NCBI GenBank assembly: GCA_946886875.1
Contig: CAMPJN010000026.1
Location: forward strand, 1-18,104
Source of the DNA: an uncultured Pseudomonas sp.
Lineage (GTDB): Bacteria > Pseudomonadota > Gammaproteobacteria > Pseudomonadales > Pseudomonadaceae
DNA length: 18,104 nt
Direction of reading: 5' to 3'
Shown: positions 8,465 through 15,495 of the stretch, piece after piece
Numbering within the stretch: position 1 is the first letter of the stretch
How the letters are laid out: every line of letters begins with the position of its first letter
Notes under the pieces: generated by a model
Told to the model about the DNA's origin: nothing
Database searches by the model: none
The model's input: the letters and a program-made list of their open reading frames with translations, nothing else
Translations under genes and position numbers: made by a program

Positions 8465-8537
8465 GGGCGGCTCCTTCCGGTCGTTCCGGAATCGCTATGC
8501 GGACAGGCGCAATTCCCGCTTGGTTGGGGATGCCCGC
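8465..8537 (-). promoter_or_regulatory. Leader RNA of copy 6
   Basis: GCGGGCA (8537-8531) pairs with UGUCCGC (8505-8499) with one G-U wobble. UUCCGG-AACGA-CCGGAA is a perfect 6-bp hairpin (8491-8475) overlapping the GG of GGAAGGAG. The conserved CGGGAAUUGCG lies between the outer arms. Confidence 0.52.
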
Positions 8538-8563
8538 CCTGCCCCTTAGCGTGGGCAAGGCGG
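8534..8563 (-). other. Strong hairpin directly after the copy 7 stop codon
   Basis: CCGCCUUGCCC and GGGCAGGGCGG pair over 11 bp with one U-G wobble and an 8-base loop, six bases after the copy 7 stop. No U-run follows, so it does not look like a classical intrinsic terminator. It shares bases with the copy 6 leader stem, so the two structures exclude each other. Confidence 0.5.
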
Positions 8564-8569
8564 TGTACA

Positions 8570-9988
8570 TCACTGCACAGTCGGTTCGAAAGCGCCCAGT
8601 TCGAAGGCGCCGAGGTCGCATACCGCCACGTCGTCGCCATCGCCGTCCTGCGGCCGCGGGGCGCCGCGCTGATCGTGGTCGGGGCAATCGCCGATGGCGG
8701 CATCGATCGCCGGGCTGCCGGAGAGCAGATCGTGGGTCCAGGTTTGCTTGTGCTGGGTGGGCGTGGGCGAAAGAACCTGAGTAAAAGTCGCAGCGCCGCT
8801 GACGAACAGGTTAGCGCTGCAATTGCTCTGTTCGTCGTTGCGCAACAAGCCGACAGCCTGGTAGCTGTAGTGATCGCCCACGTTCATGCAGTTGCTGGGC
8901 ACTGCCAAGGGGTTATCCAGATCAGCGTAGTAGTCGTAATTGCCGGCAATGATGCTGTTGTGTATCAGTAATTCGCCCCCATTTAGCACAGCACCAGGCT
9001 CACCGACATCACCGTTTGTATTGCGGGTTATGGTGACGTTGGTCAGAGTGGTCTTCGAACGCTGTACTCCAGGGCTGTCTGCACGGCCGTTGCTCAATGC
9101 CTTACTCCAGTTGCCACTCAGGGTACTGTTGCCGATAGTCAGCTCTCCGCCCTCGTTGGCGACGATGCCATCCTGGGTATATTCCGCGTTCAAATTCTCG
9201 GAAAAATAACTGCCCCATATTTCTGCACGGCCTTCGTTATAGATAGCCCCACCAGGGCCAACCAGCGAGAAGGTTTCGGTGCGGTTACGCAGAAAACTGC
9301 TGTCACGCACTAGCATGCTACCGGAGTTGTAGATGGCACCGCCGTAAGCATAAAAATCAGCATTCGCATTGTTGCGCTCGAAGTGCGAGGACAGCACCAC
9401 CAGGCTCGCGTAATTGGCGATAGCGCCGCCGTAGCCGCGTTCAGGCGCATCCGATAGATTGTTGTGGGTCATGTTGTCCAGCGCGCGCACCTTACGTAGT
9501 AGTGCATGGCCATGATTCTCCAGTGCACCACCATTGCCGGCGCTGTAACTGCCCTTCAGGGTCAGATTGTCCAGTACCAGGCGCGCGCCGGGCCGTACTT
9601 CGACAAGTCGGTGGCGCAATCTGAGTACGTCCACACCGAGGCCATCGATGCTGCTCTTGGTGATGCCGGCACCTTTTATCAACAGGTCGCCGCGGATATC
9701 CAGATCACCGCTCAGGTTGTTGTCTTCATCAATGGGAAGGTGCGGATCGTTTTGATCCAGTACGTCGAGTCTGCTGAGGCCATAGTTACCAGACGGCAAC
9801 AGAATAATGCTCGCACCAGATGCTTGATTGGCAGCAGTCACGGCATCGCGCAGCGAGCAATGTCGATTGCAGACGCCGTCATAGCTGTCTGCGGTGGTGG
9901 TAACCAGCAGTGTGGCGGCTTGAGCGCCGACGGCAGCGCACAGCAACAATGCGCAGGTGAACGTACGAGGCAGGATTAAGGTAAACAT
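8570..9988 (-). CDS. Array copy 7: secreted CSLREA/beta-helix protein with extended C-terminus
   Basis: 472 residues from the ATG at 9988, the longest complete copy, with AAGGAG seven bases upstream. Signal peptide MFTLILPRTFTCALLLCAAVGAQA, then CNRHCSLRDA. The acidic loop is IDEDNNLSGDLDI. Rungs include NGGALENHG, GGAIANYA, GGAIYNSG and GGAIYNEG. The protein ends GAFELGAFEPTVQ: the usual GAFEL is followed by a second GAFE from an imperfect 15-bp tandem repeat (8584-8613). Copy 8 shares this unusual tail. It uses IDAAIGDCPDHDQRGAPRP and DGDGDDVAVC where others have IDAGIG and DGNGDGVAVC. Exported, function unknown. Confidence 0.93.
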   Translation of the reverse strand: MFTLILPRTFTCALLLCAAVGAQAATLLVTTTADSYDGVCNRHCSLRDAVTAANQASGASIILLPSGNYGLSRLDVLDQNDPHLPIDEDNNLSGDLDIRGDLLIKGAGITKSSIDGLGVDVLRLRHRLVEVRPGARLVLDNLTLKGSYSAGNGGALENHGHALLRKVRALDNMTHNNLSDAPERGYGGAIANYASLVVLSSHFERNNANADFYAYGGAIYNSGSMLVRDSSFLRNRTETFSLVGPGGAIYNEGRAEIWGSYFSENLNAEYTQDGIVANEGGELTIGNSTLSGNWSKALSNGRADSPGVQRSKTTLTNVTITRNTNGDVGEPGAVLNGGELLIHNSIIAGNYDYYADLDNPLAVPSNCMNVGDHYSYQAVGLLRNDEQSNCSANLFVSGAATFTQVLSPTPTQHKQTWTHDLLSGSPAIDAAIGDCPDHDQRGAPRPQDGDGDDVAVCDLGAFELGAFEPTVQ

Positions 9989-10068
9989 GGGAATGCTCCT
10001 TCCGATTGATCGGACTCCTTTTATCGCGGACAGGCGCAATTCCCGCTTGGTTGGGTGTTAATGCCCGC
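9989..10068 (-). promoter_or_regulatory. Leader RNA of copy 7: compensatory change in SD hairpin
   Basis: GCGGGCA (10068-10062) pairs with UGUCCGC (10032-10026). The SD-proximal hairpin is UCCGA-UCAA-UCGGA (10014-10001), where other leaders have UCCGG and CCGGA. Both arms changed together, which preserves pairing. Confidence 0.52.
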
Positions 10069-10101
10069 CCTGCCCCTTAGCGTGGGCCCAGGCGGTGTAC
10101 A

Positions 10102-11499
10102 TCACTGCACAGTCGGTTCGATAGCGCCCAGTTCGAAGGCGCCGAGGTCGCATACCGCCACGCCATCGTCATTGCCGTCCTGCGGACGCGGGGCGCCGCG
10201 CTGGTCGTGGTCGGGGCAATCGCCGATGGCGGCGTCGATCGCCGGGCTACCGGCGAGCAGAGCGTGAGTCCAGTTGGTGCTGTTGTGCTGGGTTGGCGTG
10301 CGCGATAGCACCTGGGTAAAGGTCTGCTTGAGAGTCACGTAGAAGTCGGCGCGGCAGTTGCTCTGCTCGTCGTTACGCAGCAGGCCGATGGCCTGGTAGC
10401 TGAAGCTGTCACCGAGATTGGCGCAATTGGCTACCTCATAACTAGTTACTGCGCCGTTATCGATGAGCGGAGAGATGTTGCCGGCGATCAGGCTATTGCG
10501 AATCAGCAGTTCGCTCCAGTTCAACAGCACCTCGCGGGATGCAAGCTCGCTAGCCGGCCTGGGCGGATTACGGGTGATGGTGACATGGTTGAGAATGGCC
10601 TTGGAGTGCCTGGAAGGATCATCGCCACCACCATTGTTCAGTACCCCACCCCAATTGGCGTTCAAGGTACTGTTGCTCAGCGTGAGCACGCCACCTTCAT
10701 TGACAATCGCGCCGCCTGAAACGCCATAGGCGGCATTGCGGGAAAGATAGCTACGCTCGATTCGCGCGCTGCCGGTGTTGTAGAGCACCGCGCCTTCGGC
10801 GCTGCTGGAGTTGTCGCGAAACAGGCTGTCACGCACCAATAGGTTGCCGACATTGTAAATGGCGCCGCCGAGGCTGCGATTGCTGCCGGCGTAGATATTT
10901 GCCACGTTGGCCCTGAACGTCGAGCCCAGCACCGTCAGCGTGCCGTAGTTGGCGATAGCACCGCCGTATGCACGGCCGCGGGAATCAGGTACTACCGGCT
11001 CGGTGGCCCAGTTGTTCGCCAATTGCACTTCGCGCAGCAGCAGTTGCCCCTGATTCTTCAACGCACCGCCCTCGAAGAGCGTGGTTCCCCCTTCGAGTGT
11101 CAGGTTTTCCAGGGTTAGTTGCGCCGTGGGCGCGACCTCTATCAGGCGATCGCCGGCGGCGCGTCTGATACGGCTGAGGCCGGTGGTAGAACCGATGATA
11201 TGCAACTCGCCGAGCACATCCAGATCGCCGATCTGGTTGTCCTGATCCTCAATGACGCGCTGTTGCTCGTCGAGCGCTGAGGGCTGGATGAGCCCGAGGT
11301 TCCCGGGCGGCAATTGGATGGTGCTGGGGCCGGGGGTCTGATTTGCGACGGTTACTGCGTCGCGCAGCGAGCAATGCGCATTGCACTGGCCGTCGTAACT
11401 GTCCTGCCCAGTGGTGACCAGCAGCGTGTTGGCATAGGCACCGACAGGCAGTAATAAGGCTGCAAAAAATACGCTGCATAACGGGGAACGGATGGACAT
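10102..11499 (-). CDS. Array copy 8: secreted CSLREA/beta-helix protein with extended C-terminus
   Basis: 465 residues from the ATG at 11499 with AAGGAG seven bases upstream. The signal peptide is distinct: MSIRSPLCSVFFAALLLPVGAYA, cut before NTLLVTT. CNAHCSLRDA follows. The loop after it is EQQRVIEDQDNQIGDLDV, close to that of copy 1. Rungs include EGGALKNQG, GGAIANYG, GGAIYNVG and GGAIVNEGG. The tail GAFELGAIEPTVQ matches copy 7, and the two share the 3' ~150 bp and spacer sequence although their N-terminal halves and leaders differ. This mosaic pattern points to segmental exchange between copies. Exported, function unknown. Confidence 0.93.
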   Translation of the reverse strand: MSIRSPLCSVFFAALLLPVGAYANTLLVTTGQDSYDGQCNAHCSLRDAVTVANQTPGPSTIQLPPGNLGLIQPSALDEQQRVIEDQDNQIGDLDVLGELHIIGSTTGLSRIRRAAGDRLIEVAPTAQLTLENLTLEGGTTLFEGGALKNQGQLLLREVQLANNWATEPVVPDSRGRAYGGAIANYGTLTVLGSTFRANVANIYAGSNRSLGGAIYNVGNLLVRDSLFRDNSSSAEGAVLYNTGSARIERSYLSRNAAYGVSGGAIVNEGGVLTLSNSTLNANWGGVLNNGGGDDPSRHSKAILNHVTITRNPPRPASELASREVLLNWSELLIRNSLIAGNISPLIDNGAVTSYEVANCANLGDSFSYQAIGLLRNDEQSNCRADFYVTLKQTFTQVLSRTPTQHNSTNWTHALLAGSPAIDAAIGDCPDHDQRGAPRPQDGNDDGVAVCDLGAFELGAIEPTVQ

Positions 11500-11573
11500 G
11501 GTGCAACTCCTTGCGTGTAAGTGGATTCCTTTCGCGGCGGAGCATGGCAACCGCACGGGTTTGGCCATGCCCC
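11500..11573 (-). promoter_or_regulatory. Leader RNA of copy 8 (B-type element)
   Basis: GGGGCAUGGC (11573-11564) pairs over 10 bp with GCCAUGCUCC (11548-11539) with one G-U wobble. Next to the gene, GCAA-GGAG-UUGC would place part of the Shine-Dalgarno sequence in a small loop. The sequence type differs from most other leaders but position and stem are the same. The same element recurs after copy 10. Confidence 0.45.
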
Positions 11574-11591
11574 CCCGTTGCTCGGTCGTGT

Positions 11592-12971
11592 TTATGGCTT
11601 CAGCTCATAGGCGCCCAGGTCGCATACCGCCACCCCGTCGCCGTTGCCGTCTTTAGGGCGGGAAACGCCGCGCTGATCCTTACTGACGCAGCTGCCAACG
11701 CCGGCATCCAGCGCCGGGCTGCCGGGTAGCAAGGCGTAGAAAGAGGTCTTGCCATCGCTACTCAGGGTGCGTGACAACACCTGGGTAAAGGTCTGCTCCA
11801 GCGGCACGAACAGGTCGGCGTCGCAGTTGCTCGACTCGTCGTTACGCAGCAGGCCGATGGCCTCGTAGCTGTAGTGGTCGCCGAAGTTTTCGCAGTTCAA
11901 CGGCTCTCCGTCCCAAAAGCCGTTGCCGGCGATCAGGCTATTGCGGATGCGCAATTGGCCCCAATTCATTACCGCTACCCTACCGCCTAGATCAAAGATG
12001 CTGTCGGTGATGGTGACATTGGTCAGGGTCGCGGATGAGCGGATCGCTGGTGGGCTGTCGTTACGGCCATTGGTTATCGCGCCGTTAAGGTTAAAGCCGA
12101 AGGTGCTGTTGGTTACCGTCAGCACACCGCCTTCATTGGTGATGGCGCCGCCTTTGCCGCTTTCGCCAACGTAATTACCGACAAAAGAGCTGGTTTCGAT
12201 CCTGGCGCTGGCCGTGTTGTAAATGGCCGTGCCGGCGCCGGCAAGGGACCAGCCGCTGAGGCCGTTGCTGTCGAAATGGCTACCGCGCACCTGCAGGTTG
12301 CCGCTGTTGAAAATGGCGCCTCCCAGCGGATTGCCATTAACGTCATTGGTGGCGTGGTTTTGGATGAAAGACGAAGCTGATACCAGCAGATCGCCATAGT
12401 TGGCGATGGCGCCGCCGCGCCCGTCATCCAAATCGCCCACATAGTCCAATTCGCTGGCGTAGTTGCCCCGCGCCTGCACATCATGCAGCAGCAAGTTGCC
12501 ATGGTTTTCCACCGCGCCGCCATTGCCGGCACTATCTCCATTGGTCAGTGACAGGCTTTTGAGGATCAGGCGGGCTCCGGGACGAACTTCAAATAGCCGA
12601 TGTTCGTAACTGAACGGATCGGGATTCACGCCGTCGACGATGCTCTTGCCGATACCGGCGCCCTGAATCAACACTTCGCCGGTGACATCCAGATCGCCAG
12701 TCAGGTTGTCGTCTTCGTCGATGGGCTGGTCGTCAGCGTCGCGCAGGTTGCGCCGAGTAAGCGTATAGGTGCCCGATGGCAACAGAATGATACTGCTGCC
12801 GCTCGCTTGGTTGGCCACGGCCACGGCATCGCGCAGCGAGCAATGCTGATTGCACTGGCCATCGTAGCTATCGGTTTTGGTTGTGACCAACAACGTGGCC
12901 GCATGTACGCCCGTGGCGCCGGATAGCAGCAAGGCGCCGAGCAGGATTTTGGGCCGGGATAAAGTGCGCAT
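11592..12971 (-). CDS. Array copy 9: secreted CSLREA/beta-helix protein
   Basis: 459 residues from the ATG at 12971, with GAAGGAG upstream. A start at 13112 is open but reads through the leader and is rejected. Signal peptide MRTLSRPKILLGALLLSGATGVHA, then CNQHCSLRDA and IDEDDNLTGDLDV. Rungs include NGGAVENHG, GGAIANYG, GGAIFNSG and GGAITNEGG. The end is DLGAYELKP after KDQRGVSRPKDGNGDGVAVC. It is the closest relative of copy 10: the signal peptide core and the last ~75 residues are the same, while the middle rungs differ by many substitutions. Six conserved cysteines are present. Exported, function unknown. Confidence 0.93.
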   Translation of the reverse strand: MRTLSRPKILLGALLLSGATGVHAATLLVTTKTDSYDGQCNQHCSLRDAVAVANQASGSSIILLPSGTYTLTRRNLRDADDQPIDEDDNLTGDLDVTGEVLIQGAGIGKSIVDGVNPDPFSYEHRLFEVRPGARLILKSLSLTNGDSAGNGGAVENHGNLLLHDVQARGNYASELDYVGDLDDGRGGAIANYGDLLVSASSFIQNHATNDVNGNPLGGAIFNSGNLQVRGSHFDSNGLSGWSLAGAGTAIYNTASARIETSSFVGNYVGESGKGGAITNEGGVLTVTNSTFGFNLNGAITNGRNDSPPAIRSSATLTNVTITDSIFDLGGRVAVMNWGQLRIRNSLIAGNGFWDGEPLNCENFGDHYSYEAIGLLRNDESSNCDADLFVPLEQTFTQVLSRTLSSDGKTSFYALLPGSPALDAGVGSCVSKDQRGVSRPKDGNGDGVAVCDLGAYELKP

Positions 12972-13064
12972 GATGTAACTCCTTCTAACGATCCGGACAG
13001 CTCCGGGCTCCTTCGGGGCGGACTGCGCAATTCCCGCGATTTCGGGTTGCCGCCTCGGCACATG
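12972..13064 (-). promoter_or_regulatory. Leader RNA of copy 9 (A-type element)
   Basis: GGCGG (13064-13060) pairs with CCGCC (13021-13017); CGGGAAUUGCG is conserved between them. Closer to the gene CCGGA-GCUG-UCCGG forms a 5-bp hairpin. The SD-overlapping hairpin of the other leaders is weak here (UCC with GGA only). Confidence 0.4.
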
Positions 13065-13098
13065 AACATACCGGGCGGGTAACGAGGTTCCTTTCACG

Positions 13099-13137
13099 GC
13101 GGAGCATGGCAACCGTACGGGGTTTGGCCATGTCCGC
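13099..13137 (-). repeat. B-type stem element after copy 10
   Basis: GCGGA plus CAUGGC pair with GCCAUG plus UCCGC, 11 bp with one bulged base. It is the second copy of the element that forms the leader of copy 8 and sits here because of the tandem duplication. Confidence 0.55.
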
Positions 13138-13154
13138 CCGTTGCTAGGTCGTGT

Positions 13155-14525
13155 TTATGGCTTCAGTTCATAGGCACCCAGGTCGCACACCGCCACGCCG
13201 TCGCCGTTGCCGTCTTTAGGGCGGGAAACGCCGCGCTGATCCTTGCTGACGCAGCTGCCAACGCCGGCATCCAGCGCCGGGCTGCCGGGTAGCAAGGCGT
13301 AGAAAGAGGTCTTGCCATCGCTACTCAGGGTGCGTGACAACACCTGGGTAAAGGTCTGCTCCAGCGGCACGAACAGGTCGGCGTCGCAGTTGCTCGACTC
13401 GTCGTTACGCAGCAGGCCGATGGCCTGGTAGCTGTAGTGGTCGCCGAAGTTTTGGCAATTGACTGGCTCATCGCCGTACTGCTCGCGATTGCCGGCAATC
13501 AGGCTATTGCGAATCAGCAACTGTCCCCAATTCATCACCGCATAGCGGTTGGAAAACTCAGCTATACCATCGACGATGGTGACATTGGTCAGGGTGGCGG
13601 ATGAGCGGATCGCCGGCGGATTGTCGTTACGGCCATTGGTTATCGCCCCTTCGCGGTTGCCGCTGAAGGTGCTGTTGGTAACTGTCAGCACGCCGCCTTC
13701 ATTGGTGATCGCGCCGCCTTCCGCCAGTTCGCCAGCATTGTTGCCGACAAAGGAGCTGGTTTCGACCCTGGCGTTGAGCGTGCTGTAAATGGCGGTGCCG
13801 GCGCCGGAAAGAGGCAAGCCGCCAACGCCGTTGTTGTCAAAATGGCTGCTGCGCACCTGTAGCCTGCCGCTATTGAAAATGGCCCCTCCCAGCGGATTGC
13901 TGCTCTCTTTCACGGCGCCGTTACCTTCAAACTTCGAAGCCGACACCAGCAGATCGCCATAGTTGGCGATGGCACCGCCGCGCCCGCCATCCACATCACC
14001 CCATTCGCGGGTCAGATTGTTCAGCGCTTGCACGCCATACAGCAGCAAGCTGCCATGGTTTTCCACCGCCCCACCGTTGTCAGCACTACGCCCGGTGCTC
14101 AGAGACAGGCTTTTGAGGATCAGGCGAGCCCCAGGCCGAATCTCGAATAGTCGGTGTTCAACCACGAACAGATCGGCGTTCACGCCCTCGACGATGCTCT
14201 TGCCGATACCGGCGCCCTGAATCAACACCTCGCCGGTAACATCCAGATCGCCAATCAGGTTGTCATCTTCGTCGATGGGTTGGTTGTCATCGTCGCGCAG
14301 GTTGCGCTGAGTGAGCTTATAAGTGCCCGATGGCAGCAGAATGATGTCGGCATTCGCCGACTGGTTGGCCACAGCCACGGCATCGCGCAGCGAGCAATGC
14401 AGGTTGCACTGGCCATCGTAGCTATCGGTTTTGGTTGTGACCAACAACGTGGCCGCATGTACGCCCGTGGCGCCGGATAGTAGCAAGGCACCGAGCAGGA
14501 TTTTAGGCAGGGGTAAAGTACGCAT
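13155..14525 (-). CDS. Array copy 10: secreted CSLREA/beta-helix protein, first gene of the array
   Basis: 456 residues from the ATG at 14525, with GGAAGGAG seven bases upstream. Signal peptide MRTLPLPKILLGALLLSGATGVHA, then CNLHCSLRDA and IDEDDNLIGDLDV. Rungs NGGAVENHG, GGAIANYG, GGAIFNSG and GGAITNEGG. C-terminus with NC/NC, LLPGSPALDAGVGSC and DLGAYELKP. As the most upstream gene of a same-strand array with no U-run terminators seen between copies, it may be the first gene of a long operon; each copy could also have its own promoter. It is the recent duplicate of copy 9. Exported beta-helix protein of unknown role. Confidence 0.93.
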   Translation of the reverse strand: MRTLPLPKILLGALLLSGATGVHAATLLVTTKTDSYDGQCNLHCSLRDAVAVANQSANADIILLPSGTYKLTQRNLRDDDNQPIDEDDNLIGDLDVTGEVLIQGAGIGKSIVEGVNADLFVVEHRLFEIRPGARLILKSLSLSTGRSADNGGAVENHGSLLLYGVQALNNLTREWGDVDGGRGGAIANYGDLLVSASKFEGNGAVKESSNPLGGAIFNSGRLQVRSSHFDNNGVGGLPLSGAGTAIYSTLNARVETSSFVGNNAGELAEGGAITNEGGVLTVTNSTFSGNREGAITNGRNDNPPAIRSSATLTNVTIVDGIAEFSNRYAVMNWGQLLIRNSLIAGNREQYGDEPVNCQNFGDHYSYQAIGLLRNDESSNCDADLFVPLEQTFTQVLSRTLSSDGKTSFYALLPGSPALDAGVGSCVSKDQRGVSRPKDGNGDGVAVCDLGAYELKP

Positions 14526-14609
14526 GGTATGGCTCCTTCCAATGGCCCGGATGGCTCCGGGCTCCTTCGGGGCGGACTGCGCAATTCCCGCGATTTGGGG
14601 TTACCGCCC
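14526..14609 (-). promoter_or_regulatory. Leader RNA of copy 10 (A-type element)
   Basis: GGGCGG (14609-14604) pairs with CCGCCC (14575-14570), with CGGGAAUUGCG between the arms. CCCGGA-GCCA-UCCGGG (14561-14546) is a perfect 6-bp hairpin. UCCGG-GCCA-UUGGA with two G-U pairs is an alternative that reaches the Shine-Dalgarno sequence. The two small hairpins share an arm, so they compete. Confidence 0.5.
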
Positions 14610-14977
14610 TGGCCGGGCGGGTAGATCACTGCGTCTCGACTAACGCGCACCCACTTGCGCCATCGCCCGGAGATAGTGGGCGATGACGCTGCATTATTTT
14701 TGTGCGCGAGCGCCCGTTTCCGGGCAAACAAACGACGCATAAGGATGAGGACTGAGGGGCGCCGGGAAAGGTTCCGGGGCGCTCGTCGGCGTAGCATGGC
14801 GGCGCGCATTGAAGCGACCAACGGCCTGCTCGCAGATGCATGCCTGTCACGCGCTTGATCGAGGTCAACGGTATGGCGGCGGCACACGATCACAATGGAA
14901 CCTGACCGTAGCGCCCTGACGCCTGACATTAGAACTGCGCGCCGGCAATCCGCCACAGACGATAAAGGAGAGGCAAA
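14610..14977. other. Non-coding divergent region between the array and the ferritin-like gene
   Basis: No convincing gene was found. From 14610 to about 14637 the sequence still resembles the bases around the stop codons of copies 2 and 3 (ACGCAGTGATC-type), then homology ends, so it may be the remnant of a further lost copy. Two inverted repeats follow (14661-14685 and 14712-14725). Promoters for the array and for the plus-strand gene should lie here, but no pair of -35/-10 boxes was good enough to call. AAAGGAG seven bases before 14978 is the ribosome binding site of the next gene. Confidence 0.6.
14661..14701 (+). terminator. Possible intrinsic terminator or hairpin with T-rich tail
   Basis: CATCGCCC and GGGCGATG form a perfect 8-bp stem with a 9-base loop, and ATTATTTTT follows after seven bases. 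The gap before the T-run is longer than usual, and no plus-strand gene precedes it. In minus-strand transcripts it would be part of the array's leader. Just beyond it GCCCG-GAAA-CGGGC (14725-14712, minus) is a stable tetraloop hairpin. Confidence 0.3.
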
Positions 14978-15442
14978 ATGCGCTTTCATCAAGTTCGAGA
15001 CATCGTCACCTGGGCGGCCGACTTCCATGCCCGGCTAGCTCAGCAATACACCAACGAGGCAAAGAGTAGCGACGACGAGCGCGTGCGCATGGCGCTGACC
15101 TACCTGGCACAGCACGAGCACAATATGCAGGCCGGGCTCGCGCGCTACCTGGCCCCGGATAACCAACATCGCAATGTGCTCGACACCTGGTACAGCGACC
15201 TGACCGAATTACCGCAACCCGAAGCGCTCGGCCTCCTATGCGGCTGCATCAACTGTACAACCGTGGCCAGCCTGCTGACCAAGGCGCTAGAGATCCACGA
15301 AACCCTGAAAGACATGTACCGCCACCGCAGCCGGGACTCGGCCATCGACGCCGAAAAAGAATTCTTCGCCTCCCTGGCCAGCGGTCATGAAGCTGAAATG
15401 CGGCGTATGGTGCGCGATATGGCGCGGCTTGAAGCTTATTAA
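14978..15442 (+). CDS. Small ferritin-like (rubrerythrin-like) helical protein
   Basis: 154 residues, ATG at 14978 with AAAGGAG seven bases upstream. There is no signal peptide, so it is probably cytoplasmic. The sequence is almost all amphipathic helix. LAQHEHNMQAGLARYL (about 43-58) and SLASGHEAEMRRMV (about 132-145) resemble the second and fourth helices of ferritin-like diiron proteins. The usual ExxH ligand spacing is not kept: the segments read HEH (46-48) and HEAE (137-140). Glu27 and Glu105/His107 are other candidate ligands. A C88-G-C-I-N-C93 cluster is unusual for the fold. The fold call comes from pattern recognition and no iron role is proven. It is followed directly by a strong terminator, so it is a single-gene unit. 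Confidence 0.75.
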   Translation: MRFHQVRDIVTWAADFHARLAQQYTNEAKSSDDERVRMALTYLAQHEHNMQAGLARYLAPDNQHRNVLDTWYSDLTELPQPEALGLLCGCINCTTVASLLTKALEIHETLKDMYRHRSRDSAIDAEKEFFASLASGHEAEMRRMVRDMARLEAY

Positions 15443-15453
15443 GGCTGCGGGTG

Positions 15454-15495
15454 GGGTGGAGTTATTTAACTGTATTCACTCCACCCTTCTTATTT
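15454..15495 (+). terminator. Intrinsic terminator of the ferritin-like gene
   Basis: GGGTGGAGT (15454-15462) and ACTCCACCC (15478-15486) form a perfect 9-bp stem with a 15-base loop, followed at once by TTCTTATTT. It begins 12 bases after the stop codon at 15442. Confidence 0.85.

Larger units (their letters stand above)
11523..14630 (-). repeat. Tandem duplication of a ~1.56-kb unit (leader A + gene + element B)
   Basis: Copies 9 and 10 lie 1563 bp apart at their 3' ends and about 181 bp are identical without a gap (11683-11863 versus 13246-13426). The spacer between them is 183 bp, about twice the usual length. Its gene-proximal half resembles the copy 10 leader (A), and its other half resembles the spacer after copy 9 (B). 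Order A-gene10-B-A-gene9-B is what a head-to-tail duplication of A-gene-B would leave. The junction is near 13081-13086. Confidence 0.75.

Noticed and set aside
8534..8563. Intrinsic terminator after copy 7
   Set aside because: The stem is strong but no U-run follows, so it is listed as a hairpin only.
1..14525. CRISPR-like or transposon explanation for the regular repetition
   Set aside because: The repeat unit is a ~1.4-kb gene plus spacer. No short direct repeats with unique spacers, transposase or terminal inverted repeats were seen.
14693..14765. Sigma-70 promoter for the array with AATAAT as -10
   Set aside because: No acceptable -35 box lies at 16-18 bases, so the box could be chance in a T-rich stretch.
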